64,000 nucleotides of DNA from Baylisascaris procyonis (Eukaryota; Nematoda; Chromadorea; Rhabditida; Ascarididae), in NCBI GenBank assembly GCA_037389465.1, contig JAZARR010000204.1, positions 1,011,001 to 1,075,000 of the forward strand, in the 5' to 3' direction. How positions within the stretch are numbered: the first letter of the stretch is position 1; the number at the start of each line of letters is the position of its first letter. Both the position numbers and the translations under genes were made by a program. This document shows, piece after piece, positions 24,245 to 37,985 of this stretch. Under the pieces are notes generated by a model, which worked only from the letters and a program-made list of their open reading frames with translations, had not been told where the DNA came from and ran no database searches.

Positions 24245-27200
24245 GTTATCTATATTAGCTTTGTTTATTTATTGAACATTAATATATTCGAGGTTGTGGG
24301 AGCGATCTAAAACGATGAATAAAGAAAGTTGTAACAGATGAATTTCTGTGTGAATCATCTAACGGATGTTTATAGGTAATGAAGCTAAGAGTTCATCTCA
24401 GCTGGTATATCGTTATGAAAGAAGAGAATAAAATGAAACGATTTGCTAAGCGTATTTTCTTCGTCTGCTAGAGTAATAGCGGCTATTATTTTTCGATTCC
24501 ATAACAAATTTCTTTAGCAGCATGCATGCAAACTATTTGAACAAATTGGTCGACGGCGATTATTTTTAAGTCTTAAAGATATTTTTTAATTTTCTAATTA
24601 CGTTAGATTGCCAACTTTTAATTTGCATATTCTTTGCTTTATAGTAATGAATAATTTCTGTTAGTATTGATGGGAAATGAATTTTTTTTTTTCAGATTTG
24701 TCTTCTATTATTTATAACATTGTATTTAATTTCACGATGGATATTGGGTTTATTGAAGACATGCAGTGATAATGATGAATTATATGCGGGAAAAGAGGAT
24801 TTTTTCGTCTTCCGTATATCGTACGTTCAGAAATTTTGTTGCGCATTTGTTGAATATGCTAGAAAGTGTTATCGGTTGAATGTTAACATTGACATTTCGC
24901 TAGTATTTCTTTTAAAAGCGCTGCAATGATATCATTACTTAATATGAACATCCACCGGAGATGAATACGGTGAGTGGGGAAAAAATTTCCCGTAAGTGGG
25001 AGAGTTGCGCCGCAACAAACTTAAGAATTAACTTCTCCAGCTTTCAGCAAGCTTCGTATGCAAATTTTAGACCGCAGTCAATAAAAGAAAAGCAAGCAAA
25101 CTTGAGTTCAGAATTGCGCCACTTTGAATTTTGTTCGAATATTTTACTGTCAAAAAAATTAGAGGGATATTTGTCTGTTTTTTTTTGACCTATAAGAAGT
25201 AGTTGTGTATCAATATCCGTTCCGTTTTTTCCTCATCAATCGCCACCATTGAGGTGTAAGTAACAGTGCGGTCACGGCCTTAATTTTTGCAACTTGAGCT
25301 CGAGCTCGATCTTTCGACGTTGATATTCATGATACAATGCAATGACCTGAGAAAAACAAGAGGATCTGCTTCATTGCAGAATAATTGCAAGCTAATATCG
25401 ATATTTCTGTTTTTGAAACAAATTATGCGCTCATTGAAGAATTGAATTCCATACGGATTAATATAGCACATCGTCTTGAAAAAAATTATTATTATATTTT
25501 ATCATTACTATCAAATTTCTTCTAGGTACATCATCTACTCAAATCTTAAAGCGAAAACTCTTCTTCATCCAATTTCATTCAATTGATTTAAAGTAAATAA
25601 AATTTTAGTTTATGGATGTGTACATGTTCGTTAGCGATCTCAATTGGAGCAGCAACGTTATTACCATTTTCGGTGATTGGTTCGGAAATTTTACAAGCCT
25701 ATCCGAATAGTTATTATTTTCAATGGTTAAATTGGCCACTTATTCATTCTCTATGGAATTATGTATTTGCATTAAGCAATCTTTCACTTTTTGTATTACT
25801 TCCATTCGCTTACTTCTTTATTGAATCACAAGGCTTCAGAGGACAAGGCAAGGCAAGTTTCATCTCGAAAATTGAATTATTACGTCTGTAGAATAGATTC
25901 ATTTAGATGCATATAGGCGGATATTGGTTAATGATGGATATTGCTAGCATTTGCAATTGGATATTGCAATGATCCATCGATGCAACTCTCATAAATCCGC
26001 TTTTTTTTGCAGCCTTTTCTTTGTTATAACTGCTGAAAATTGTCGGAAATTATTAACGCAAAGCTAAAATATGAGCTGAATTGCAAAACTGTGAACATGT
26101 CTATCAATTACTTCTACAAGAATATTTAGAGACAATGGTCTGTATTTTGAAGAAATGTGCCATGAGTCTTAATTCTAAAAATTATTTCTTCGAAACTTGT
26201 TCATGATCTACTTCAGGTTATCAATGATTTGAACTGTAGTTATATCATTAGCTTAGAAATTTGTATTTCTCACATAGAATCTTAATATGGTCATTGAACT
26301 TTTGTGACAGTAATATATTTTGTGCAACACTTGTTACGCTCTAATTGTGACCCTGATTTGAGCCTCATGGGAAGATTACTAGCAATACCCCAGTTGAGCA
26401 TTCAAATACAACTTTTTTTGTATTTAATGATTTGAATGGGAACGAATTGAGGACATGAGGCAATGAGCTGTTTTTATAAGATAATAGTCGATGAACCGTT
26501 GAGTATACAAACGGCTAGTTCATTAACAAATGAATCTACATGCAATTGCAATTATCAGTGTGGTTAATTTGCACTATGATTATTGACTTGAAAAGTCTAT
26601 TTCAATTTGGCAATATTATCCGAACAGTTACCCGAACATGACGTAAGTTTTCTTGGTTTATACCGATTATGATGTATTGCATAATCATTTCAGGGTATAA
26701 TGGCACGAGTATACGAAACAGTGGCTGTATGCATAATGTTGATAGTCGTACTTATCTGCCTCGCTGATGTAGTGCAATCATTCCTTCTGGTATTTTTTAT
26801 GTTTTTTTTTTCAAATCTTGTCTTTCCGCTTTATCATTGAGTTGTTATATGCATGACGCGCACTTTATATTGATATTGTTTAGTAAGAGTTCGGATGTAG
26901 ATTGTTTATGCTGGAAGGATTTTAATAGATATTCTTTTGATATGTTTGTTATCATAGATATGGCCTTAATTTAGATATAGCCTTAATCTACTTTCAAGGT
27001 TTAATTTTTGTAGATGGTGTAGGTGCTTTTAAAAATTTACATCCATAACTCGTGGACACTTTATTTGATCTATAGTGTTACGCCATCTCAGTGATCTTTG
27101 CTGCCTACTATCATCCCTTCAATACTAAGATTTAATCAATCATGCTTCATTTTCTTATTTATAAAGAAGGAATGAATATTGTATATTTTAGTTCCAACAG

Positions 27201-30200
27201 AAGTCAATTTCCCTATCATTATTGAGTTTCACATCAGTGGATTTGCCATTCATTTATTCGTGTGTTTCGCTTATTGGTGTATTCACATTGCTTATTACCA
27301 CACCTATCGGTTAGCGTTTCTTCGATATATCATCGAATATTTTTGCATTTCAAATAGCGAAATGCGTTGTTCTCGAACGCAAATTATTATATTCGATCAC
27401 ATTGTATGGTTCATTTATGAGATAGTGCTCATAGCCGAGAATCTCATTTCCATTTTCCTTTATATGATTGCGTGATTGAAGAGTATTCGATTTTGGAAGC
27501 CGGATTTGAAATGCCTAGTTTAATTTAATCTCTAAATTAACTGCATGTTCACGAAGGCATCACCTTTTGCAAGTAAATATAATCTATAATTTCTAACATC
27601 ACGAAAGTGATTGATCGCTTTGCTACAGATGTTTTTTCCTACTTGTGTTGATGTAATTAATCTAATTTTTTTTTTTTAAATTTTCTCGGCACTTCGTCAA
27701 CGATGTTAGAAAGTTGCAATAGCCGCAGATTTGCATATATCCTAGAAGCTATGAAAAATGTTTAATGTTTTCAGTCTTCGTTGGCAAATAGCATTTTTTT
27801 TTCAATATTTAGATGGAAATCATTTGTGAGCGTATGAAATAAATCTTCTTTTAGGCTTTGCACATATGTTCACTGTTGTTTCAAATCATCTATTAGCATC
27901 AAATTCGTCACCTACAATCGATCCTAATGAGCATGTGATATCACGCCTAGAATACGAGACACAAAAATTGAGATTAGTAAGAAATGGATGTCCGGCTGGT
28001 TCACTTCCGCTTACGCCTCCTGAACCGTTTCTTCCGCAGAAACCACTTCGTGGATACCAAAAGTACTTCAATCGATCAAATATCCACTTGCGATCATTAT
28101 TCTTTTACTTTTAACTGTAAGTTGATTTTTATTGTTACTCTATTTGTTTGTTTTGTGTGCTATTGATTAGTGATTAGTCGGTGTGTATAAAATAATGCGA
28201 TATATAAATAAGAAGCTTATGAAAATATTTGCCATTTCATATGATAGCCAGCTGGCGGTAACGCTTTCGCATTTAGTAAAAACGATTGCGCGGAGGTGAA
28301 ATGAGCTTTGGTTCTTGATACTATTGATCAAGAAGCAAGATGTTTTTCTAAGTTAGCATTTTTGCACCGATTTTCTTATCTTCATGTAGCATTTTCCAAT
28401 AGTTCAGTGATTTATCATCCGCTAGTTAAGTGATCTATTTCAATAACTGAGCATCCCTTTTGATGAGAGCGTATATACTTTATCGTTTGGCTATCCTATC
28501 TCACAATTATCCCTTTAAAGGATTCGAAGTTATGATGTTTTCATCACTCATATTATTCCATTTGATTGGGAGAAGAATGGAATATGGAGAGAGGTCTGGA
28601 TAGAAAATTAGAGACATATAATGGATTATCCTTTATAAAATGCTTGTAAATAATTGCGTTTTTTTAACGAGTATGTTGTTTATATTCGTATATTTATTCA
28701 CGCGTGTAATGGCAGTGACGTTAAATTGTTAGTGATTTATCGGATCATATAGCCGATTTTTCATTGAACCGTGCTGTTCTAGAATTTGTAGCCTTCAGAT
28801 GCTGAACCCTAATACAAAAATTATTTTTTTCTTCTTAAGTTATGGGTTTAAAGTATAAACCAAGGGAATAGGGAAAATGGGTGAATGAGAAGATTTGTGG
28901 TCAAAAATTCCTATGTGATAGGTCACTTTTGACGATACTGAATGATATTGCTTTGGAGGGGAAGGGGTCCGAATGTCGTCTCTAATCTTATAACGTATCT
29001 ATCTATAAGCCTAATCGTCTATTTATTTCTTCAAAATTTTTTAAAAAGCATAAAGCACTGTAAATTGATAAGATGCATTCAGGCGGTCTCTGTTTTGATG
29101 GTTCTCATTAACACGCTACAATTACTGTTCGGTTATCGTGCATTGCCGGTCTATGCACAATATATTGAAGTGAATTCGCGGCATACATTCGGCATTTTTG
29201 GTGCTCTTGTTGAAGTTATTATTATTTCGTAAGTTTTATTTTATTTTATTTATTTATTTTTTATTTTTGAAACATTTTTTGCTCGTTATCGGCTATAATA
29301 TTGGCTGTGATCTGATAAGCGAACACTGAGCTTAACTTTATCAGCTATAATATCTGATAAGCTATCATTGCGCCAAACATTGCCCCTGTCGATGTTCAAT
29401 AAAAACTTCGTTTAACTGTCCTTTCTATTAATCCTATATATAGTTTTCCACTCCTCAAAAGTTTTAACTTCTATTCTGAATATTGGATTTTTATTTCTTC
29501 TCTTCAAATATATGTTCATTCATTTTATGAATGTTATTAGTTCAAAGATTTTATTATGCGCCTTATTTAACGAACTAAAACCCCTTATTGAAAATTTTTT
29601 AACGACTTCCCTCTCGACAAGTACTTTCTTTTTATTCAACTATTATTTGCTACATCACTAATAATACCATTCTAATGATATATTAAGATATTTGATGGTG
29701 GCCTCACTTGTTGGCGTATATTCGGTACCATTATTACGGAGATTACGACCACGTAAAGGTAAAACAACGATGACGTTTATAATCGCGAATTGTACCACAA
29801 TATTAGTGTTGAGTTCAGCTTTACCAGTTCTTGCGAGAACACTTGGTAAGTGTTTAAACCTTGAAATCTTTTTTTTTTCCGCATGCTGAACTTTTAGGCG
29901 ACGTAATTATGATTGATTTTCTATTTCGTTTCATTTGAGAATTGATTCGATTAATTATCGACTTATAGAGTGACATTTTAATTAAGATTATCGTGATTAT
30001 ATTCTTTTCGTTTTCTAATCTATTTTTTTGTTGTTTTATTGATGCACTCATTGCTTAAGGCATTACAACATTCGATCTATTGGGTGCATATGGCAGTTTC
30101 AATTGGCTATCGAATTTCACTTTAGTTTGGACATATAATGTGGCTTTTGCGATTGCGACTGTTTCGTGTCTCGTCAATCATTTTACGACTCCCGTTCGAA

Positions 30201-31016
30201 GGGAAGTTTTAAGGCGGTATGTTATTATTTCCTCGCCTTTCTCTAAGGGTGTTTTTATGTTTTTGCCGATCGTCTTCAGTATCTCTCTTGTTCCTCTCTA
30301 ACTTTATTTTATAAACTGTTTTCGTCTAAGTGGTATGTTGAGTTGTTGGGTCTAGAAAATGAAATGTGAATTTGAGTTTTGCAAGTGGAAAAGATGGAAA
30401 AAGTCACATTTCAATGAATAGAAAATCTTAAGATTCTCAATAAAATGCCAAAAAACCGGTTCTCTCTCTACTGAAATTTGGAAAGCTTTTTTGGGAAATT
30501 TTGATAAGTATGATTATTTTGGTTGCGCCTCTTTAGAGAGACGAAAAATTCTTAAGGGTTGTTTTCTTTTCTGGCTTCACGTTTCTCGCTGCAATAAAGA
30601 CCTGTGAAAGATAGCTTTCTGCGTGAATAATGGCCTAAGTTTTCGCTTGCAGAGAGAATCGCTCAATAAAACGAATCTTATGAAAGTGCAGGCAGTAGGG
30701 TTTCACTAGTGATAACAGAGAAACAAAGAAAGCAATACTAACTTTATGGATATGAGTGAAGCGCGATGAGCAATGGCAGATTATTTGCAGGGTAAAAGAG
30801 CTGTCATGTCGAAGACGAATTGAGGAATTTTCCGAGAAAATGGAATGACGTTCAGATGGCATTTAATTGTTTCCGAATCTCTATATATTTAAATGGTGGT
30901 GCACAATTGGCTGCTAGTTGCCTCTGTATTTTTCTTTTTTAAATGTTGTACTTATTTATTACATGTATAATTGTATTATTCTTTTTTTTTTCACTTCTAC
31001 TTCCAGTTATGTTTAG
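24112..31016 (+). CDS. LMBR1: LMBR1-family multi-pass membrane protein
   Basis: This is a homologue of the LMBR1/LMBR1L family (lipocalin-receptor-like proteins with about nine membrane helices). Exons are 24112-24180, 24696-24820, 25609-25852, 26694-26789, 27192-27309, 27855-27998, 28040-28116, 29083-29228, 29688-29845, 30060-30216 and 31007-31016, giving 447 residues against about 490 in human. Family blocks are SIGAATLLPFSVIGSEIL, NWPLIHSLWN, LSLFVLLPFAYFFIESQGF, LPFIYSCVSLIGVF, TFGIFGALVEVIIIS, LSSALPVLARTLG and FDLLGAYGSFNWLSNF. Intron 3 has a GC donor (AAG|GCAAGT). The join at 27998/28040 is my best guess: the upstream frame and the downstream frame (SIKYPLAIIILLLLT) differ, and only a 41-nt intron with a weak GTTCAC donor reconciles them. 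The last exon could instead start at 31017 and stop at 31057-31059. Confidence 0.88.
24215..24245. repeat. (ATT)n microsatellite
   Basis: About ten ATT units lie in LMBR1 intron 1, just after the exon 1 donor. Confidence 0.9.
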
Positions 31017-32462
31017 TTCGATCAGAAATTGTTTTATGCGCTACCAAACACAAAATTAGAGCTGCCTTGATATTGCACCTGATGGATCTTACAAGGGGGG
31101 GGGGGAAGGCGGTGATGAACTGGTTGCGCAAGATGTTTCTTCCAGCTAAGGTGAAATTCGATTCCCTAAAATGCCACCATCGTTCTTTGGTTATATTTAT
31201 GAGTGTAGCCGATTGAAAAGTTTCAGGTAATATTACCGCACGATGATAGTGCCTTCATTTAAGCAAGTTTTAGGAGTGGTGAAATTCTATGGGGCACAAT
31301 TCTAATCGAAAGATCAATACCTCTCTTTTTCGCGGTTTTTTCTTGTATTCCAGTAGAAAAACAACTAAACAAAAGATCTGTTCCGTCTGTTTTTAGAACT
31401 AATGGAAAAACCAAATATACTTGTTGGATTAGAAAAAGAAAATCTCTTGCACAAATGGCGAAATATGATTTTATGCAGAGTGCAGTTAGGATAGGTTTTG
31501 ATGAAAAAGAGAGCGGAAGTACTCCCAAAGGGAAAGGGGGAGGGTTAGAAATTTTTGTGCTTCCTGAATTTGCTTTACTCATTTGTTGCTGATTTGTTTC
31601 CCTGTTTTTGTTTTTTTTTTTAATAGAATCTTTGTGTTGTGCCGATGACATATTTGATGAAATTTTAGTGGAATAGTTCGATTATGTAATAATTTATTAT
31701 TTTTATTCGTATACATATTTTATCTAAACATCGAAAAAATTGTGTACATCCATTATGTCTATGAAGATTTAATCGCGATATGTGAATATTTGCTTTAAAA
31801 TTTACGAAATATTACGATTATAAATAATTTGATTATTGAGGGATATTTTTTTTGGCAACAATTATATCTTTCGGCGGTTAATATGAATGTTTTTAGTTTT
31901 TAATTTTTATTAGCAGTGAAATTTTTGATGATTTTTGATCATAATTATCGATTTTTTGATCGATCACTTATTTATTGAAATGAAATTAAGTGATGGAATT
32001 TTACTGAAGTGTCGATTGAACAAAAATATTAGATTTGCCGACGAAACGATTGCTTAGATTGCCAACATAAGTCTTGGAAAAATGTTATTTACTCCGTTCG
32101 ACATATTTTTTTCCCTCTCTTCTCTACTTCCCTCTCCCTTTCTCTCTACTCTCTTTTATCACCATATTCGAACACATATAGAGATGAACGACAAGTTGAA
32201 GGGGTTTTCTTTGTATAGTGAATGAAAGGTTCGAAGAGCGGTAAAACTAAAATTTCAATGATCATTGATCATAAAAGTTTGCACAAAAAAAAATAATTCA
32301 GATATATCTATCTCTTAGAAGGTTCATTTCCGAAACCATACTGTATGTCATCTTACTGTATAAAGTGTATCTATATCGTTTATGATTCGAAATAATAATT
32401 TCAATTTTATTTATAACCGGCAGTGGTTCTGTGCAAAGTTGTAAGATACTGTAATAATACTG

Positions 32463-32520
32463 TGCAATTACAGTAATTTTAAATGATCAATGCAATTACA
32501 GTAATTTTAAATGATCAATG
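32463..32520. repeat. 28-bp tandem duplication
   Basis: The block starting TGCAATTACAGTAATTTT is repeated perfectly at an offset of 28 bp (32463 and 32491), followed by the first two bases of a third copy. Confidence 0.95.
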
Positions 32521-33187
32521 AGCTTTAATCATTGAATATTATTGAATTTTTTTTTTCGAATTTTTCATTATAGAGCTGATCGAATTTATAGTGGTTTATT
32601 TGTGTTGCTTACAAATAACGATCGAGGATGGCAGAGAATGTTTTTTTTTTTTAGTATTATCGATTATTTTCGTATTATGAACATTATAGTGGGCTAAGAA
32701 AAATGCTCCGAGCAAGCAGCTTGATGAACTTTTGCTTTCCGAGATGAAATCATTTTCGGTCTCCTCTTTGACTCCATTGAGATTCTTGTTTTTTTTTGAT
32801 GAAAGGGAGGGGGTTGAGGAGATAGAAAGGAAAGGACTGACATGGTTGTGCCCTTAATTTTTTTCCCCTTATCTATATTGTGATTCTCTCGTTGAGTGCA
32901 TTAATTTTCGATCAAGGTAATACCACATAGATTGCAGGTTAATTTTTATGTATTTCGAAGCGCTCTCGTCTTGATTGTTTATTGATCTCAAAAAAAAAAA
33001 ATTTCCATCAATATTATTTTTTATATTATTTTATAAGCATCGATTACATTCATATAAAATATTGGCTAACTTTGAGTATTGTTTTTACATTCATTTTGCA
33101 TGAGATATAAAAAATGATAGAATATTCTTTAGCGCTAATGCTAATAAGTTGTGTTATGAGTTTTCAAAACAACTCTAGTTCTATTTT

Positions 33188-33189
33188 GC

Positions 33190-33220
<31 letters not shown>

Positions 33221-33222
33221 TT
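33188..33222. repeat. (TTTA)n microsatellite
   Basis: Roughly eight tetranucleotide TTTA/TATT units in intergenic sequence. Confidence 0.9.
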
Positions 33223-33905
33223 TGATTCTGAGGTATTTTCATCTCTCAAAACGTCTTTTTTTTTCTGTTCAACGAAATATGGTTGATTAATGCTAAAAAT
33301 AATGGCATGCGCATATAAAATTCACGCCAAAATGGAGCTATACTCTGTACAAAAGTTGGATTTAAAGAGCCGATTGGCTCTTGCAATCTAAATATTCCTC
33401 ATCGATGAATATTATCATTTAATGGGAATTACAAAAATATAAAGAGGAAACGCAACGAGACGATTCTTATCAAGTAATTAGCACTTTCAAATATATATAG
33501 AATTGTAAGAATGAATAAAAAAAGACAAAACGAATAAGAATACAATCACATATCCATTATTGCGTTGAGAAATAAAATCGCAGACAGAGGCTGTATGGAT
33601 GAGCTTAATAAGAGAACGTAATGATTATGCCACCAAATTGCATCATTTTTTTTCGAGAACAATAACGTAGTGAGATTTGAAATTATTGCGCATATGTGTT
33701 TTGTTTCATTCCAACGAAAAGTTGGAGTTTTCCGTGAGATTTGATCCTTACAAAGTTGTGTTTTCCTTGAGATTCGGTATTCGACGAATGAACTTTTATG
33801 AGGCATTCAAGGTGCGGTGCTAGTGATGGTGGCTTATAGTGGGGATTTGCTTGGCGAAGTGAACTGGTAGTTAACGGTGTGCCTAGAGAAAAGCATTGAG
33901 CACGA

Positions 33906-36900
33906 ATGGACGATGAACAGCTGCGTCGACTAATTTCTTGCCTATCACTTCTTTCACATCATGGATCGTTCCCGTGTAAGTCTTTCACTTTATTTCTATT
34001 CCTTAAATCGTTTCCTATAATCGTACTAAATGCTAGCTGAGAGAGGATATTCAAACAAATAACGATATATTAATATAGTAACCGATACTTCCGATAAAAT
34101 ACAATATTTTTTTTGTATTTTTTGCTTTTTTTTGCTCCGAAGCTGTAAACACCTTGAGGGGAAATTCCAACCTTGTCGTGGCTTACATTAGACCCTCTAA
34201 GATGAAACAACCAGACAGAGAAAAAGAGATGCTTGGTTTGCTGGCCCGATAATTCAAAATAAAAGCCTTTTCGATGGCAGACATATCTTATAAAAAGAAT
34301 CAAAAATAAGTAATAGCTAAGTAATACAAGCCTTATAAAAATAAGTAATGTAAATAAGTAATTTATAATTTCAATATACTTATTTTAAAATGAAAATATT
34401 CGTCTAAATTGCTTCTTGTAGTGCACACGTTCAGCGTATTGGCAAGTGCAGCGCCAAGTGATAAACTTGCCGAACAATTACATCAAAAATGGCTATCAGA
34501 GGAGTCATTCGCCAATATTGCAGCTATCGCCCTCCTACATGTACACAACGTAAGTCCTCGAATTAATGGAAGCATTCAGGGAAGAGCGAAAGAAATCAAC
34601 TAGAGATAGATATGAATGCTAGGAATTTCTCTGTTTCCGGTTTAATTCCGGCCCATCTATTCATCCGGTTCGAATTGCCCACTCAGGCTTGCGTGTTTTC
34701 CGGAAGTGTTGTTGTGTTGGTTTCCGGATCGCTTCTGCAATACATATTTGCTTCGCTGCAATTTATCTCTGTTTATCTGTTGTGCTAGCTGAGCACAACA
34801 TGCTAGAAGTCGATGTTTATTCATCTAGTTGCACTAAAGCAAAGCTGCACTCATTAAGCTTGCTAAGCATCGAAACGATTTGGTTTTAATGGCAATAGGG
34901 ACCATTCGTCGTTTATAAAAAGATAGAAATAAGTAATATTTATACGCAATTTTAAAGCAAAACAACCAATACTTCTACAAGATGCAAGTTTCCATTTGCA
35001 AACACGGAGTTTAGGGTTTATTTTTGAGGAATTATTGCAATTCGGGACCCAAAACGGTAGATGAGAGAAATAATTCTTTCATAAAGGATAATTAAAACCT
35101 CACCCCTATCGTCAGAGTTACAGATCGGAGAGATCGGCGACGTAGCGTTATGGTCTTCATGCTTGGCACATCTGCTATCCGATCATCGTTCACGTCATAG
35201 TTTACGTAGAGAAAATCGTATGATGTTCAGGTAATTACTTATTTACTTACAATTACTTATTTCCCACCACAATACTTGCAATTCAAAAATTAACTAAATT
35301 TTACAATATATTTTAAAACTTAAAAAATTACCGAGCATATACGAAAAATTTGGCGATCACACGAATCCAACAATACTATAGATAATTTATTATCAATTTA
35401 TCAATGATTATCAGTTTATTTATTATTATGAATTAAATATTATCAATTTATTATCAATGATGTTATTCAGATGCATTCCTCTTCAAGAACTACACTCTCC
35501 TCTAATAAAATTGCTAATATACATCTATGGTTAAATGGGATTAAGGAAGTTTTCAAAGTTTTTGATTGCCTTTATATCTATCAAATTTGTGGCGTTTCAC
35601 TTTCTTCATTCATTGTATTTTACATTCATATTTCTCAATTTATATATAGAGACGTTATGTTTGAGGTTAGCTAAGCTTAGCTTTGACTGCATTCGATAAG
35701 GGAATTATTGAACGCTTATAAGTGAAAGTCATAAGTAACGAGTTTATGATCGAATACGATATCCATCATCGACCATACCGTAAATACGTCAATGATTCCA
35801 GAAATAGTGTGAAAGCACTTCTAAAGATGTATCCAATTTTTCGACAAATCGACGCAGTGGTTAGTGAATGTCTTGTAAGTCCAATGTTTGTTTCACTCGC
35901 TATGCTCATGGACGATGAAGCCGATGATAAAGACATACAGGTATGAAGCGAAATTTGACTGAGTTCATGATTTGTTACATTTTGCGTCTAAATTAAATCT
36001 AATCGAGCTTCGTAAATTGCAAAAGAAGAATGCGCAAATATAGTATCATACTATGGATAGAATAGTTTCTAGAAATATTCGATAAGATGTTCACTGAAGT
36101 AGGAAATAAAACGATTTGAGAGTGGAATACACAGATACGGTTACAGTTACTTGGAAATGAGCTTCAAAGAAGATTTGGTGATACTGTAAGAAGACTAAAG
36201 GAATAAGGGAGTCCGTTCAGCGAGGAGGAACCTTGTGGGATGTGATTGATAAGGCAGGTATTGTCACCTGTATAAATTACAGTATGTGCAATATAGGCTT
36301 CCAATAAATGTGAACGAAGAAAAAAAAATCAATTGTTATTTTTTGTTTATTATAAAATATTATTTATTTTTAGACAATGGCCGAATTAATGTTAGAAGAT
36401 GGTGCATTATTGGCAAAGCTAAGAGCACGAGAATGTGATAAACTTGTAATGAGGGCACGGCATTGTCTATGTGAGAAAATATTGAGTGTGGAAAGTCGAC
36501 GACAACTTTTGCATGTTGGTGATTTTTTTTTTTTGAACGTATAACTTCAACAAGCTCCCGAACTATCTGATGCTAACTTCTGAGCAAAAAAATTAAAGCA
36601 AGAAGTTAAACTGAGTTTAACTCCTTACTTTTTTAAGTTTTAAGTTTTTTTTGCTTTTAATTTTTTAAGTTTTTTTTAAGTTTTAATTTTTTAAAATTTT
36701 TTAAAAGGAAGATTGAAGTTTTTATAGTATATTTAGTGCAATAATCATATAATAGAAATTTATATTGTATTTCTTATTGAATTCAGTTTAGTTTTTAGTC
36801 GCCGATGAATGTTTTGCATCAGATTTTTTTCGATAAAATGAGGGCTATAGGGAGTGGGTGATAAGTATCAGCATTGATACGTTAAAGTTTAGTTTGGGAA

Positions 36901-37985
36901 CTTCGAATTTTCAACAATACTAATGCTTAGTGGCAGAAAATTTCCAGAATTAATACACTAGCCTTCAAAAAAAAAATTATCTTTTGAGGTCATATTTACA
37001 ATGGTTGAAATAAAGTAGAGGCTGAAATACCACAATATTAGTAAAAGCTATATTTTCTATCGTTTTCTATTCATTCAAAAATTCTCTATTCATTATTTTC
37101 TGTTCTGGAATACTCTATGCACAATGATTATCCTTGATGAGACAAGCCGATCGCTATTTTCCTCACTCTTCGTCGACGAGAAGTTGAGACCTAAGGTCAC
37201 AAACTAAAGGATGACTAAACTTCGCACATTCAAATCCGAAAAATTCATAATTTCGGAAGTGATAAATCTTTAAAAATTTATTCAACGTTTCAAGTGTTAT
37301 CTAGTTCGCAAAAAAGAGGATTGAAGCCAAGCTAAAATGTTCACAAATATGTAGGTTGTAATAAGAAGTATGGAGTGCAAAAACAAAAAAGCTCTCGACT
37401 TGTTAGCTGAAAGAAGTAGGCGTCAGCTGATTTCCATTTCATTGCTTTTGCACTCAACAAACGCTAGCTCTATTCGTTTACAAATATTGAGGATCTTCAA
37501 TATTTCGCATCATCGTATATGATTATATCTTTTGTTTCGCTTTTATTGAAGGGAAAACATTTTTATTTTATCGCTATACAACTAAGATTATTTGAGATTA
37601 TTTATCGATATTCATGAAGTTATCGATGAAATACTCACAAAGTATAGTCCAACTCAACATATATTATGAACGAGAAGTGCATTTGCTTTTGATATATATA
37701 GAAGGTAAAATTTGTGGATATACGATCGTCGAATTACGGTAAAATTTGTGGATATACGATCGTCGAATATTACGGTAAAATTTTGCGGATATACGATCGT
37801 CGAATTATTTTCAGGTTATTGATTTATGGACATACGATTGGGATCCGGAAATGTTTCCTGATTGCATTGTAAAATTTTATGAAAAGGTAGAGAATAAGAA
37901 AAGCGATTCAGAGGAGACGGTGACGAATAAGAAGGTGAACACCGCGGAGCAGCAGCAAACAAACGATCAGGAAAGTATTGTATGA
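33906..37985 (+). CDS. Unassigned helical protein, weak MIF4G-like C-terminus
   Basis: Seven exons keep phase throughout: 33906-33975, 34422-34549, 35124-35230, 35471-35529, 35729-35940, 36374-36514 and 37815-37985. They encode 295 residues starting MDDEQLRRLIS. The body is rich in leucine and predicted helix, with no signal peptide or membrane segment. The tail is charged and Gln-rich (KKVNTAEQQQTNDQES). The only family resemblance I see is near the C-terminus: DKLVMRARHCLCEKIL, then SRRQLLHVIDLWTYDW, aligns without gaps to the end of MIF4G domains such as MIF4GD (pattern DELFxxIRDxF...LLLLEIIEFRAAGW). That suggests a translation-initiation or mRNA-binding adaptor, but it is weak. The exon 4 boundaries and the exon 6 donor (CAT|GTTGGT) are chosen by phase only. 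A triplicated 34-38-bp repeat abuts the last acceptor. Confidence 0.6.
37704..37811 (+). repeat. Triplicated 34-38-bp repeat at an acceptor
   Basis: Three tandem units begin at 37704, 37738 and 37774, each starting GGTAAAATTT and containing GGATATACGATCGTCGAAT with the palindrome ACGATCGT. The third unit runs directly into the TTATTTTCAG acceptor of the last exon of the 33.9-38.0-kb gene. Confidence 0.95.

Larger units (their letters stand above)
31060..33905. other. Intergenic LMBR1 to 33.9-kb gene
   Basis: I find no exon in these 2.8 kb. It holds a 28-bp tandem duplication (32463-32520), a TTTA/TATT microsatellite (about 33188-33222) and several T-runs. The minus-strand frame at 31259-31651 is low-complexity, K/S/F-rich, and resembles nothing known to me. 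Confidence 0.5.

Noticed and set aside
30217..30301. LMBR1 ending by read-through at 30299-30301
   Set aside because: A good GTATGT donor at 30217 and a strong polypyrimidine acceptor at 31006 argue for splicing. Read-through remains a minor alternative.
31259..31651. 130-residue minus-strand frame
   Set aside because: Low-complexity composition, no recognisable domain, no splice partner. Treated as chance.
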